From contig JAHZEL010000006.1 in the NCBI GenBank assembly GCA_019421865.1, positions 60,800-124,799 of the forward strand: a stretch of DNA of 64,000 nucleotides, written 5' to 3'. Below the pieces are notes generated by a model. The model ran no database searches. It was not told the origin of the DNA and saw only the letters and a list, made by a program, of their open reading frames with translations. A program made the translations under genes and the position numbers. Position 1 is the first letter of the stretch; every line of letters begins with the position of its first letter. The DNA is from Desulfovibrionaceae bacterium. Lineage in GTDB: Bacteria; Desulfobacterota; Desulfovibrionia; Desulfovibrionales; Desulfovibrionaceae. Below are positions 34,348 through 43,301 of the stretch, in pieces.

Positions 34348-35022
34348 CTACTCTATGCCTTTTCTGGTGATCTCGTCGAGCAGCGCGTGGGTATTGGCGA
34401 TTTCGGGGCTGGAGTAGAGATCAAGATCGCAGGGCGGTTCCTTGAGTACGCGTCGTGCCGTGAGATAGTGGCTTTTCCAGTAGGAGGCATCAAGATTTTC
34501 GATGCGCACGCGGGAACCGGCGGAGGGGCTGTGGATGAAGCGTCCGTCGCCGATGTAGATGGCGGAGTGGCGTCCGTTGGGAGTGTTGGCAATACGGAAG
34601 ATGAGAATATCGCCGGGCAGCAGATCGCTTTTGGCGACTTCCTCGCCGGCGCGGGACTGGCGGATAGTATCGCGCGGCACGCTGACGCCGTGCTCGGAAA
34701 AGACCCAGTAGACGAATCCCGAACAGTCGAATCCGGAGGAGGGGGAGGCGCCGCCGCTTTTGTAGCGGATGCCGAGATTCTGACGGGCGATGTCGGCCAC
34801 GTCTTCGCCGAGGCTCATGAGGGTGGGGCAGAGATTGGCGCGGTACAGAGTGTCGGGATGCCCGGCACTGGGCAATTCGGCCACGGAGGCGGAAGAAACG
34901 GCGGGCGCCGGAACCTGGGGAACGGAGAGAACGTCGGCGTTTTTCGGCTGGCAGGCGGTCAGCGCAGGAAGAACAAACGCCGCGCAGAAAAGCAGGGAAA
35001 GCGCGCGGAGGCGTGATGACAT
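34348..35022 (-). CDS. NlpC/P60 family cell-wall peptidase lipoprotein
   Basis: 224 residues. Lipoprotein signal with lipobox LTAC (Cys24), a Pro/Ala/Ser linker, then an NlpC/P60 domain with catalytic Cys100 (GFDCSGFVYW), His152 (RHSAIYIG) and His164 (FIHSP). Such enzymes cut peptide cross-bridges of peptidoglycan (gamma-D-Glu-diaminopimelate bond). The lipidation uses Lgt and Lnt, both encoded in this window. Monocistronic and converging on flxA. Confidence 0.92.
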   Translation of the reverse strand: MSSRLRALSLLFCAAFVLPALTACQPKNADVLSVPQVPAPAVSSASVAELPSAGHPDTLYRANLCPTLMSLGEDVADIARQNLGIRYKSGGASPSSGFDCSGFVYWVFSEHGVSVPRDTIRQSRAGEEVAKSDLLPGDILIFRIANTPNGRHSAIYIGDGRFIHSPSAGSRVRIENLDASYWKSHYLTARRVLKEPPCDLDLYSSPEIANTHALLDEITRKGIE

Positions 35023-35281
35023 GATGACTCCTTATCCGCGTCGCAGGAAAACGGAGAGTCCGAAAAAAGGGGGCGGCGCGCTGGAAAGGGGGTTGCCGGT
35101 ACGGAGAAGGATTAACGTTGCTCCTGAAAAAGAGGAGTGTCAAGCCGTTGGGAAGTAAGGAAGATCCCGCTCAGCATAGCGTGGTGGACAAAAGGCGGAC
35201 AATGATTTTCTGCCGGAGGAGGCGGAAGCATGGCCGAGTGGCTTCGGTACGGGCGTCGCTTGCAGAAGATCCGGTCGCTTT

Positions 35282-36244
35282 TTACTTGAACCAGCCTCTT
35301 CGGAAAAAGAAGATGAGCAGCGATACGGTGATGAAGAGCATGAGCCCGAGCACGACAAAATAGCCGTACTTCCACTCCAGCTCGGGCATGACGTGGAAGT
35401 TCATGCCGTAAATGCCTGCAATGACACTGAGGGGCATGCACAGCGAGGTGAGCACGGTGAGCACTCGCAGTCGGTAGTCGGTCTTGCGCTGGGCATGAAG
35501 AAGGCAGTCGTTGTGAAGATCCCGCAGGCGGATTTCCAGCTGGTCCTGACTGCGCACCACATGGTTCTGGCTGTCCATAATGTCCCTGAGCTCCGCCTTC
35601 AGATGGCTGAAGGGCACGCTCTGCGTCTGAAGGCTCTGCAGCACGCTCATGCAGTAGTGCTGATCCTCGAACTGGGAGTAGAGGCGGCTTACGCAGCGGC
35701 GCAGGGCGATGAGTTCATCCTGCCCGATGTTGTCCGGTTCGTCGTAGATTCTGTCGGCCAGCGCCTCCACGGCGGATCGGGCGGCCATGTACTGCCGGGT
35801 ACTGATGTCCGTGCAGAGATCCATGATGAAGAAGAGCAGCGCCTGACTGGACGGTTCGGCAAGCTCGCTGCCGTTTTCCAGCCGCTGAAGCGTACGGTCG
35901 AACAGCGGCGTGTCCGGCGCTCCGATGCTGATGAGAACTCCCTTCATGCACAGCAGCATCACATAAACGGCGCGCTGGCTGTCCCACTGTTTGCGCAGAG
36001 GAAAGCGCAGAAAGACGCAGCCGCCGGAAAAATCCACATCGGGAAAGCTTACGGGAAGGGTACAGGCGGCCACGGCCTCGGGATCGGCGTTCAGATGGCG
36101 CAGGTATTCTCCGAGTTCACGCAGTTCGTCTCCGGATTCTTCCATGCGGATGTCGTGCCAGACGAGAAGGGCGTCCTCGCCGGACGCATCCTGTCTGATC
36201 CAGCGCTGGTCGCGGGCCGAAAGATGGTAATGGCGTATGTCCAT
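35282..36244 (-). CDS. CorA-family divalent metal transporter (ZntB-like)
   Basis: 320 residues. A long cytoplasmic domain is followed by two C-terminal membrane helices; the first ends in the diagnostic YGMNF (GMN at 280-282), with MPELEWKYGYF in the periplasmic loop, and the protein ends in basic residues. CorA proteins form pentameric Mg2+/Co2+ channels and ZntB members export or import Zn2+. The acidic loop after GMN (MPELE) is closest to ZntB/CorA; the ion is not decided by sequence. Confidence 0.9.
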   Translation of the reverse strand: MDIRHYHLSARDQRWIRQDASGEDALLVWHDIRMEESGDELRELGEYLRHLNADPEAVAACTLPVSFPDVDFSGGCVFLRFPLRKQWDSQRAVYVMLLCMKGVLISIGAPDTPLFDRTLQRLENGSELAEPSSQALLFFIMDLCTDISTRQYMAARSAVEALADRIYDEPDNIGQDELIALRRCVSRLYSQFEDQHYCMSVLQSLQTQSVPFSHLKAELRDIMDSQNHVVRSQDQLEIRLRDLHNDCLLHAQRKTDYRLRVLTVLTSLCMPLSVIAGIYGMNFHVMPELEWKYGYFVVLGLMLFITVSLLIFFFRRGWFK

Positions 36245-36461
36245 GCAGGAACGCTAGCATGAAAGCGGAGCACTGAAAAGCCGGCGTCCGTGAGAAAGCG
36301 TGTTGTGCTCCCGGCGGAACCGGGATGCCTCGCTTTTGCGCAGGCCGGGGCGCATGTGTAGAGGTCCGCATTTTTTTGGGGCTGTGCGGGCCCTGCGGAT
36401 TACATGACCCGCCGCAGCGGGGGCAGCAAGACGGGGAAAGGCATGCATGCCGGAACCTGCT

Positions 36462-37106
36462 TCATGCCGTTGCCCGGAAGAGCTGAGCGAGTCTTTCGAC
36501 GTTGCCGGATTGAAAGTCGCGGATATGATCCCGGATGATCTCTTCCGGCCAGTTCCACCATTGGATCTTCAGAAGTTCTTCGATCACCTCGTCCGGGAAT
36601 CGTCGGCGTATGGCTCTTGCCGGAACGCCGCCGACAATGGTGTAGGGCGGAACGTTGCGGGTGACGAGGGCGCGGGCACCGATGATCGCCCCGTCGCCGA
36701 TGGTGACGCCCGACAGGATCACGGCTTCATATCCGATCCAGACGTCATGGCCGATGACGATGTCTCCCCTGTTGTCCCATGCCGTGGTTACGTCCCGCCT
36801 GTTCAGCCCCCATTCTTCAAAAAAGAGGGGAAAGGGATAGGTGGACAGGGAGGAGAGCGTATGATTGGCGCTGGTGAAGAGAAATTTTGCTCCGCAGGCG
36901 ATGGAGCAGAATCGGCCGATCTCCAGCCTGTCGCGGTTGATCGGATAGTGGTAGAGCACGTTGTTTTTTTCAAATTCCCGGGGATCGTGGACGAAGTCGT
37001 TATATATCGTGAAATCGCCGACGCTGATGCCGGGATCGGTGATGACGGATTTCAGGTACACGGTGTTCTGATCGCCCGTGCGGGGATAAATGCTTTCCGG
37101 ATGCAT
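36462..37106 (-). CDS. Vat-type xenobiotic (streptogramin A-like) O-acetyltransferase
   Basis: 214 residues with left-handed beta-helix hexapeptide repeats: YHYPINRDRLEIGRFCSI, IGHDVWIGYEAVILSGV, TIGDGAIIGARALVTRNV, YTIVGGVPARAIR. The catalytic His is in TSANHTLSSLSTYPF. Length and motif order match virginiamycin acetyltransferases and the CatB xenobiotic acetyltransferase group, which use acetyl-CoA to modify streptogramin A or chloramphenicol. ATG 37106 has AAGGAGA upstream. It lies just downstream of the CD3324-like gene and may be acquired. Whether it confers resistance is untested. Confidence 0.85.
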   Translation of the reverse strand: MHPESIYPRTGDQNTVYLKSVITDPGISVGDFTIYNDFVHDPREFEKNNVLYHYPINRDRLEIGRFCSIACGAKFLFTSANHTLSSLSTYPFPLFFEEWGLNRRDVTTAWDNRGDIVIGHDVWIGYEAVILSGVTIGDGAIIGARALVTRNVPPYTIVGGVPARAIRRRFPDEVIEELLKIQWWNWPEEIIRDHIRDFQSGNVERLAQLFRATA

Positions 37107-37321
37107 GGAGTCTCCTTTCGACGGAAAATCGGCAGCTTTTTTTGGGGGGGACGGGGCGTTTTTTCGGGAGGCGAAAAGCGGGGAGGAGCTCCCGAAAAGG
37201 CTGTATGTGGCGGCGCGATGTCGTGGCCTCCCGGTGTCTCGACATCGGTGCGCTCTTTTTTCATACGGTCCGGCCGAAGTTTTCTCCAGCAACAGAATGA
37301 TACCGCATCAAAGTGTATGCG

Positions 37322-37351
37322 AAAAAAGAGGGGCTGCACGAAGCAGCCCCT
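37322..37351 (-). terminator. Rho-independent terminator of the CD3324-like gene
   Basis: On the minus strand AGGGGCTGC TTCGT GCAGCCCCT then C and six T, 5 bp after the stop. It separates this gene from the Vat-type gene. Confidence 0.9.
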
Positions 37352-37356
37352 GCAGG

Positions 37357-37620
37357 TTATTTTTGATGGATGATTTTTCGGATGGCGTGTACGGACAGGA
37401 AGTACTTTTCCGCCAGCGCCTCCACGGAGACGCCGTTTCGGTAGGCCGCGCCGATGTTGCGGTTGCGCAGCTCCAGTTCCTTCCGGTATCCGGAGACCTC
37501 TCCCCAGCGTTTCTGCCGCGCCTGATCCACAGGCACATACATATATCCGCCCTGGATATATTTCTGCAGTTCTCTGACAAGCGCGTCGGGAAGAAGGGCC
37601 CGGGCGTTCACATATTTCAT
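37357..37620 (-). CDS. CD3324-family small protein with Mor-like helix-turn-helix
   Basis: 87 residues. MKYVNARALLPDALVRELQ and IQGGYMYVP at the start and GVSVEALAEKYFLSVHAIRKII at the end match the CD3324 family, common in Firmicutes; the C-terminal part is a helix-turn-helix resembling the Mor transcription activator domain. SD AAGGAGAAAG upstream. It is bounded by its own terminator and a 10-bp inverted repeat in front. Likely DNA-binding; target unknown. It could regulate the neighbouring acetyltransferase gene. Confidence 0.7.
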   Translation of the reverse strand: MKYVNARALLPDALVRELQKYIQGGYMYVPVDQARQKRWGEVSGYRKELELRNRNIGAAYRNGVSVEALAEKYFLSVHAIRKIIHQK

Positions 37621-37924
37621 GCGGACTTTCTCCTTGCTTTTTGCCGGATGGAAAAGCCTGCATGGGAATATTGCGACGATGATTACTCCATGCAGGCGTC
37701 GCAGAGGGCCGTATCTGCATGGAGCCGTACTTCATTGCGTTTCATGGCATTTGTTTTTACTGCCGCAGCATGGCGGCGTTTTTCTGTTTCACATCGGGGG
37801 GCGACACGCGTTCTCCAGAAGGATACTTCCGGAAGTGGCGGAACTTTCATCGGCCTCAGGCAGCGATACCTCGTTGCCTGAATTGCACGAACCGGCTCAG
37901 CTCCTTCCTTACGGACGCAGCCTC
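37621..37924. other. Intergenic region between the CD3324-like gene and trmFO
   Basis: About 304 bp. Apart from the inverted repeat, no gene with a supported start and family was seen. It must hold the promoter of the CD3324-like gene. Confidence 0.5.
37656..37697. repeat. 10-bp perfect inverted repeat upstream of the CD3324-like gene
   Basis: GCCTGCATGG (37656-37665) and CCATGCAGGC (37688-37697), 22 bp apart, 36 bp upstream of the CD3324-like start. Could be an operator or leader hairpin. Confidence 0.6.
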
Positions 37925-39346
37925 TCAGATCCCGGCGTCTGCCAGCCAGGCATCGAAGTCGGCGCGACCGCGATCGGCCATTTCCGCCTTGCGGGCCTTT
38001 TTCTTCGTGCGTTCGGCAAGTTCGGGCATGAGACCGAAGTGGATGTTGGAAGGCGTGAAATGCTTCGAGGCCGTGCGAAGGTGCGTCATGAGCGCGCCGA
38101 GGGCCGTGGTCTGGGGCGGAAGGGAAAGGGGTTTTCCCTGAGCGCGGGCCGCCAGCAGAAGTCCCAGCCACAGACCGCAGGCCGCCGATTCCACATAGCC
38201 TTCCACGCCGGTGATCTGCCCGGCAAGGTAGACGTTCGGACGGGCCTTCAGGGAAAGGTCGGGATTCAGGCATTCCGGCGCATTCACATAGGTATTGCGG
38301 TGCACGCTGCCGAAACGCAGAAATTCCGCGTGGGCGAGACCGGGCACGAGACGGAAGACGCGATCCTGTGCGCCGTAGGTCATCTTGGTCTGGCAGCCTA
38401 CGAGATTGAAGGAGGTGCGTTCCGCATTTTCGGCACGGAGCTGAAGAAGCGCGTAGGGGCGGCGGCCGGTACGAGGATCGGTGAATCCCACGGGCTTGAG
38501 GGGGCCGAAGGTGAGCGTGCGGTCTCCGCGGTCGGCCAGCGCCTCGATGGGCATGCAGCCCTCGAAATGTATTTCCTTTTCAAAGTCATGCGCGGGCACG
38601 CGTTCCGCTTCGCGCAGGGCTTCGTAGAAAGCCGTGTATTCCGCCCTGGTCATGGGGCAGTTCAGATAGTCGCCGTTGCCCTCGGCGTCGGGATCGACCA
38701 TGGTTTCCACGGGCTTGTCCAGAAAGGGCGCGTCGTCGGAATAGGGCGGGGGCGCATCGTTGCCGTAACGCGAGCCGCGGAAGGCGATGTTCATGTCCAC
38801 GGAATCGGCGCGGACGATAGGCGCTATGGCATCGTAGAAATAGAGGCGGGGATTTTCACCGTCACCGGAAATCACATCGGCCAGCGAGGCGGCAAGATTT
38901 TCCGAAACCAGCGGTCCGGCCGCCACAATGACGGTCTTACCTTCCAGCTCCGGCGCGTCGAGCGTGGGAATCTGACGGCGGATGAGCGTGATGAGCGGCT
39001 CTTCTTCCACCATGCGCGTCAGCTCTTCGCTGAAGATGGTGCGGTCCACGGCAAGAGCCTTGCCCGCAGGCACGGAGCAGCGTTCGGCTATGGACATGGT
39101 CACGCTGTGCAGCTTTCTCATTTCCTCCTTGAGCAGGCCGACGCCGGAACCCTGCGCATCGTTGGAGCGGAAGGAGTTCGAGCAGACCAGTTCTCCGAGA
39201 AGCGGGCTTGTGTGGGCGGGAGAAAAGGCTTCCGGCTTCTGTTCGTAAAGGGTGCAGGGCAGTCCTGCGCGCGCAAGGGCAAGGGCGCATTCACATCCGG
39301 CAAGTCCTGCGCCGATGATGACGAAAGCGGGCGTTGACGTTTCCAT
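37925..39346 (-). CDS. trmFO: Methylenetetrahydrofolate-tRNA-(uracil-54-C5)-methyltransferase
   Basis: 473 residues from ATG 39346 (GGAGTCGTC upstream). FAD-binding start FVIIGAGLAGCECALALARAG, then ELVCSNSFRSND and GDRTLTFGPLKPVG and YLAGQITGVEGYVESAACG near the end are TrmFO signatures; the family is a GidA relative. It forms 5-methyluridine at position 54 of tRNA using methylene-THF and FADH2. A longer in-frame start (39385) adds 13 unrelated residues. Divergent from the EF-G-like gene. Confidence 0.96.
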   Translation of the reverse strand: METSTPAFVIIGAGLAGCECALALARAGLPCTLYEQKPEAFSPAHTSPLLGELVCSNSFRSNDAQGSGVGLLKEEMRKLHSVTMSIAERCSVPAGKALAVDRTIFSEELTRMVEEEPLITLIRRQIPTLDAPELEGKTVIVAAGPLVSENLAASLADVISGDGENPRLYFYDAIAPIVRADSVDMNIAFRGSRYGNDAPPPYSDDAPFLDKPVETMVDPDAEGNGDYLNCPMTRAEYTAFYEALREAERVPAHDFEKEIHFEGCMPIEALADRGDRTLTFGPLKPVGFTDPRTGRRPYALLQLRAENAERTSFNLVGCQTKMTYGAQDRVFRLVPGLAHAEFLRFGSVHRNTYVNAPECLNPDLSLKARPNVYLAGQITGVEGYVESAACGLWLGLLLAARAQGKPLSLPPQTTALGALMTHLRTASKHFTPSNIHFGLMPELAERTKKKARKAEMADRGRADFDAWLADAGI

Positions 39347-39504
39347 GACGACTCCGTGTTCAGAAAAAGAGGCGGAATGTTCCACCGTTGGAAAAAGCGC
39401 GGCATGCCGTGCCGGTCAACCTTACTGAAAGACGAAAGGGAAGTCACTCTTTTATCCAAATGCAGGAAAATGCTTTTTTTCACCAGAAAAATAGCAGCAT
39501 GCGC

Positions 39505-39534
39505 TTGACAGGGCATAGTGGCACTTTTTATGAC
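39505..39534 (+). promoter_or_regulatory. Predicted sigma-70 promoter of the EF-G-like gene
   Basis: TTGACA (39505-39510), 18 bp, TATGAC (39529-39534). A palindrome CTTATATAAG follows at about 39535, over the expected start site. Leader about 80 nt. Confidence 0.6.
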
Positions 39535-39621
39535 CTTATATAAGGATTCACTGAATAGATGCAGGGGGCCGCGCGCCCTTTTTGCGTCCGAGAGAAATTC
39601 AAACCTCAGTTGGAGATTCGT

Positions 39622-41688
39622 ATGTCCATAGCTTTGGAGAACCAACGCACCTACGCTCTCGTCGGCACCGGTGGCTGCGGTAAGACTTCGCTTGCAGAAA
39701 TGCTGCTTTTTCAGGCTGGAATCATCAATCGTCTCGGTGCCATAGAAGAAGGCACCACGGCTCTGGACTACGAACCCGAAGAGATCAAGCGTCGCGGATC
39801 CATTCAGCCGGGCTTTGCCTCCTTCGACTGGAAGGGCTTCCGGCACAATCTTATCGACATTCCCGGTGACTCCAACTTCTCCGGCGACATGGAATGGCTC
39901 CTTTCCGCTGTGGACAGCGCCGTCATCGTCGTGGATGCCGTGGACGGCGTCCGCCCCCAGATGCGCCGCATGTGGAAGAGCGTGAAGTCCGCCGGTCTTC
40001 CGGCCATCGCCGTGGTCACCAAGATGGATCGTGAACGCGCCGATTTCGACGCCGCTCTGAACAGCCTGACCACGCATCTTGGCGTGCGCCCCGTCGTTCT
40101 CTACATCCCGATTCTGGAAAACGAAGAATTCATCGGCCTTGTGGACGTGTTCGCGGGCAAGGCCCTCCGCTTCCTCGAAGACGGTGAAACCGAAGAGATG
40201 CCCATTCCGGCCGATCTGGAAGACGAGGCCATGCTGCTGCGCGACACTTCCGTGGAAAACATCGCCTCTTCCGATGAAGAACTCATGAACCGTTATCTGG
40301 AAGAAGGCACCCTCTCCGATGAGGACATCGCTTCCGGTCTGCGTCAGGGCGTGCTTTCCGGCGAAGTTGTGGCCGTGCTGCCTTCCTCCGCCATGAAGAA
40401 TCGCGGCGGCCGTCGTCTGCTCAATCAGGTGAACAGCCTGCTGGCTTCTCCGCTTGATCGTCCCGCCGTGCTCGGAACCGACGCTTCCGAACGTGCCGCC
40501 GATCCTGAAGCTCCTGCCGCCTGCCTCGTGTTCCGCTCTCTGAACGACGCCTTCTCCGGCCAGGTGAACATGCTCCGCGTCATTTCCGGCACCATTTCTT
40601 CCGATTCCACGCTGAAGAACATGCGTACCGGCGAAATGGAACGTCTCGGTTCTCTTGTCTATGTAAACGGCAAGACGCAGACTCCCTGCAAGGATACGCT
40701 CGGCCCCGGCGCCATCGTTGGCGTGACCAAGCTCAAGAGCACCCGTACCGGCGATACTCTGTGCGATGAAAAGGCTCCCTTTGAAGTGGAACTGCCCAAG
40801 CTGCCTCCGCAGCTCATCACCTTCGCGCTTGCTCCCAAGCAGAAGGGCGATGAAGACAAGGTCTTTGCCGCCGTGCAGAAGCTGCTCGATGAAGACGTGA
40901 CCCTGAAGCTCGGCCGCGACGAGGAAACGTCCGACATTCTGCTTTCCGGCATGGGGCAGCTGCACATTGAAATTTCCGTGGAAAAGGCCCGCCGCCGCTC
41001 CAAGGTGGACATCGTGCTCAAGACGCCCAAGGTTCCCTATCGTGAAACCGTGCGCGGCAAGGTGCAGGTGCAGGGCCGTCACAAGAAGCAGTCCGGCGGC
41101 CGCGGTCAGTTCGGCGACTGCTGGATCGAAATGGAAGGCGCGCCCAGAGGTTCCGGTTACACCTTTGAAGATGCCATCGTGGGCGGTGTCATTCCTCGTC
41201 AGTACATTCCCGCCATCGACAAGGGCATTCAGGAAAGCGCGGCACGCGGTTATCTGGCCGGATGCCCGGTGGTGGACTTCAAGGTGCGCGTCTACGACGG
41301 CTCCTACCATACCGTGGACTCCTCGGAAATGGCCTTCAAGATGGCCGGTTCCATCGCCTTCAAGGCGGCCATGTCCCAGCTCAAGGTCGTGCTGCTTGAA
41401 CCTGTCGTGCAGATGACCGTGACCATTCCCGACGAATACATGGGCGACGTCATCGGCGACCTGTCTTCCCGTCGCGGCAAGGTGCTCGGTTCCGACTCTC
41501 AGGGCGGCATTACCGAACTCAAGGCCAACGTGCCCATGAGCGAAGTGCTCCGCTATGCCCCCGATCTGCGCAGCATGACCGGCGGTCAGGGCGTGTTCAC
41601 CATGGAATTCGATCACTATGAAGAGGCTCCGCAGCCTGTGGTCGACAAGGTCGTGGCAGAGCATCAGGCAGCCAAGGCCGGCGAATAG
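39622..41688 (+). CDS. EF-G-like GTPase (FusA2-type paralogue) with degenerate G motifs
   Basis: 688 residues with the EF-G domain order (G domain, II, III, IV, V). P-loop GTGGCGKTS (15-23) is intact, but the G3 motif is DIPGD (79-83) where canonical EF-G has DTPGH with the catalytic His, the switch I RGITI is RGSIQ, and the G4 NKxD is TKMD. Domain IV/V are complete (GGRGQFGDCWIEME, RRGKVLGSDSQGGI). The group is a stand-alone EF-G paralogue of unclear job. ATG 39622 has TTGGAGATTCG upstream; the 21 in-frame codons before it are not conserved in type. Confidence 0.9.
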   Translation: MSIALENQRTYALVGTGGCGKTSLAEMLLFQAGIINRLGAIEEGTTALDYEPEEIKRRGSIQPGFASFDWKGFRHNLIDIPGDSNFSGDMEWLLSAVDSAVIVVDAVDGVRPQMRRMWKSVKSAGLPAIAVVTKMDRERADFDAALNSLTTHLGVRPVVLYIPILENEEFIGLVDVFAGKALRFLEDGETEEMPIPADLEDEAMLLRDTSVENIASSDEELMNRYLEEGTLSDEDIASGLRQGVLSGEVVAVLPSSAMKNRGGRRLLNQVNSLLASPLDRPAVLGTDASERAADPEAPAACLVFRSLNDAFSGQVNMLRVISGTISSDSTLKNMRTGEMERLGSLVYVNGKTQTPCKDTLGPGAIVGVTKLKSTRTGDTLCDEKAPFEVELPKLPPQLITFALAPKQKGDEDKVFAAVQKLLDEDVTLKLGRDEETSDILLSGMGQLHIEISVEKARRRSKVDIVLKTPKVPYRETVRGKVQVQGRHKKQSGGRGQFGDCWIEMEGAPRGSGYTFEDAIVGGVIPRQYIPAIDKGIQESAARGYLAGCPVVDFKVRVYDGSYHTVDSSEMAFKMAGSIAFKAAMSQLKVVLLEPVVQMTVTIPDEYMGDVIGDLSSRRGKVLGSDSQGGITELKANVPMSEVLRYAPDLRSMTGGQGVFTMEFDHYEEAPQPVVDKVVAEHQAAKAGE

Positions 41689-41728
41689 TAAAGAGAGAAG
41701 GGGAGGCGACTCCCTTTCCGTAAGATAG

Positions 41729-41770
41729 AAGGCGGCGTCTTCCCGGATTCGGGGACGCCGCCTTTTGTTG
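41729..41770 (+). terminator. Rho-independent terminator of the EF-G-like gene
   Basis: AAGGCGGCGTC pairs with GACGCCGCCTT across a 14-base loop and is followed by TTGTTG. Confidence 0.9.
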
Positions 41771-42069
41771 TGCAGGTTGGATTTTTCGAGGGCCGTTGCG
41801 GAGAGAGAACAGCGAGGCGAAGATGCCTTTGCGGCAGGTTTTTGTTTTACGAGGGCCTGTTCCCCGGCGCGGAACGGTATCCCTTTTATGCTTGGTGTCT
41901 GCCGCCCCCGGGCGGCGCACAAGGGGAGAGCGCCCCGGAAGAGCCCCCGCAGTCAGGCGGGCTTCGCCAAAGGGCATCGTCTGCGGGGGTTCGTCTGCCG
42001 GCGGCATTTCAGTCGCAGGCATGGTGCTTCGGCAGATGCTGCCGGAAAGAGTCGTTGCCCGCTTGCTCC
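41771..42069. other. Convergent intergenic region
   Basis: About 300 bp between converging genes. No supported coding sequence or RNA seen. Confidence 0.5.
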
Positions 42070-42549
42070 CTAGGGAAGCATCATGCCCCCATTGCTTTCG
42101 ATCATGCCCATGATGTGCCGGAAGAACGGCTCCTCCACGGGCTGCACGGAGAGGCGGCTGCCCCGCTTGAGCAGTTCCATGCCCTCGAGTTCCGACTGTT
42201 TGCGCAGATCCTCCAGCGCTATGGGATGCGCGAGACGTCCGGTCAGTTTGACGTCCACCATGTACCAGCGGGGATTGTCGGGAGTGGCCTTTTCATCGAA
42301 ATGACGGTTCTTCGGATCCTGCGCGGTATGGTCGGGATAGGCCTCCCGCACGACTTCCACGACGGCCACGATTTCCGGTTTCTTGCCGCTGTGATAGAAA
42401 AAGCCGAGGTCTCCCTTTTTCATGGAACGCATGAGATTGCGGGCCTGATAGTTGCGCACGCCGTCCCATGAGGTGGTGGCGTCCGGCGAAAAAATGAGGT
42501 CGTCTAGGGAAAAACAGCCGGGTTCGGTCTTGAAAAGCCAGTAGTTCAT
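42070..42549 (-). CDS. EVE-domain protein (modified-base binding, YTH/PUA-like)
   Basis: 159 residues from ATG 42549 (CGGAGACTCC upstream). MNYWLFKTEPGCFSLDDL, TSWDGVRNYQARNLMRSMKKGDLGFFYHSG and the ending RGSRLSVQPVEEPFF are standard EVE-domain signatures. EVE proteins have a PUA-like pocket that recognises modified bases such as 5-methylcytosine or related nucleobases. Housekeeping-type context; target unknown. Confidence 0.93.
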   Translation of the reverse strand: MNYWLFKTEPGCFSLDDLIFSPDATTSWDGVRNYQARNLMRSMKKGDLGFFYHSGKKPEIVAVVEVVREAYPDHTAQDPKNRHFDEKATPDNPRWYMVDVKLTGRLAHPIALEDLRKQSELEGMELLKRGSRLSVQPVEEPFFRHIMGMIESNGGMMLP

Positions 42550-42838
42550 GGAGTCTCCGGAAGGGATGTTTTTTGTTTTCTGTATAGGTTCGCCGCCCGG
42601 CAATGACAAGGGGGCGCTTCTCTCTTCCCCGGGTATCAGAGAAATATGCCGGGCCTGCCTCTGTGCGGCGCGGCGCGCATCGGAAGAGCGCTTTTCTTGT
42701 ACATAAAATTAAACATAATGCATTTCAACAAGTTAACAATATCAACGTTGACACTCTCCAGCAGGGAATGCTATGGGGCAATACAAGGGCTCACGCCCTG
42801 TGCATCTTCCTGGAAATGGGGTTGTAATCGCCACCGCC

Positions 42839-43201
42839 ATGAATGAACTGGAAAAGATCACGCTGCATCTGGAAAACGGATCCCGCCTCATGTTTCATGG
42901 GCGTCTGTTTTCCGAGGCGGTGTGGTACGATGAATACAGCGGCGTGCTGACACATCAGAAGCTTTATGTCACGGATCAGAACGAACAGGTGTATGCCATT
43001 CAGAAAGGCAGTGGAGAGAAAAGCACCTGTCGTGCGTATCGCGTTTCCGTACACGGAGAGCGCTGCGTGATATACAACGGCCGCTACTCCATGGAACTTC
43101 CTCTCGATCTGCTTCTGCTTGCCGTGCGCACGCTTTGCGGAGCGGAGGACGGTCCTGCTCTGGAACAGGCGGAAGAGATCCTGCGCGCAGCCAACTGCTG
43201 A
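42839..43201 (+). CDS. Small conserved-looking protein of unknown function
   Basis: 120 residues. Starts MNELEKITLHLENGSRLMFHG and contains GERCVIYNGRYSMELPLDLLLLAVRTLCG; mostly beta then helix, no signal peptide or known motif. A TTGACA/TATGGG promoter-like pair at 42748-42777 would start transcription just before 42839. An in-frame ATG at 42773 (GGGA upstream) is an alternative that adds 22 residues. It precedes the M16 peptidase by 100 bp. Not recognised. Confidence 0.65.
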   Translation: MNELEKITLHLENGSRLMFHGRLFSEAVWYDEYSGVLTHQKLYVTDQNEQVYAIQKGSGEKSTCRAYRVSVHGERCVIYNGRYSMELPLDLLLLAVRTLCGAEDGPALEQAEEILRAANC

Positions 43202-43301
43202 GCGCCTTTTCCGTCCGCTGCCCGCGGGGGCGTCGTTGGCGACCTTGCGACGGGCCGCCTTTTTCATTTTGAACACAGGAAAACACATATAAGGAAAACG
43301 C

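Noticed and set aside
39118..41922. A 934-codon open frame antisense to the EF-G-like gene
   Set aside because: It mirrors the coding frame of a strongly supported gene and has no family motif.
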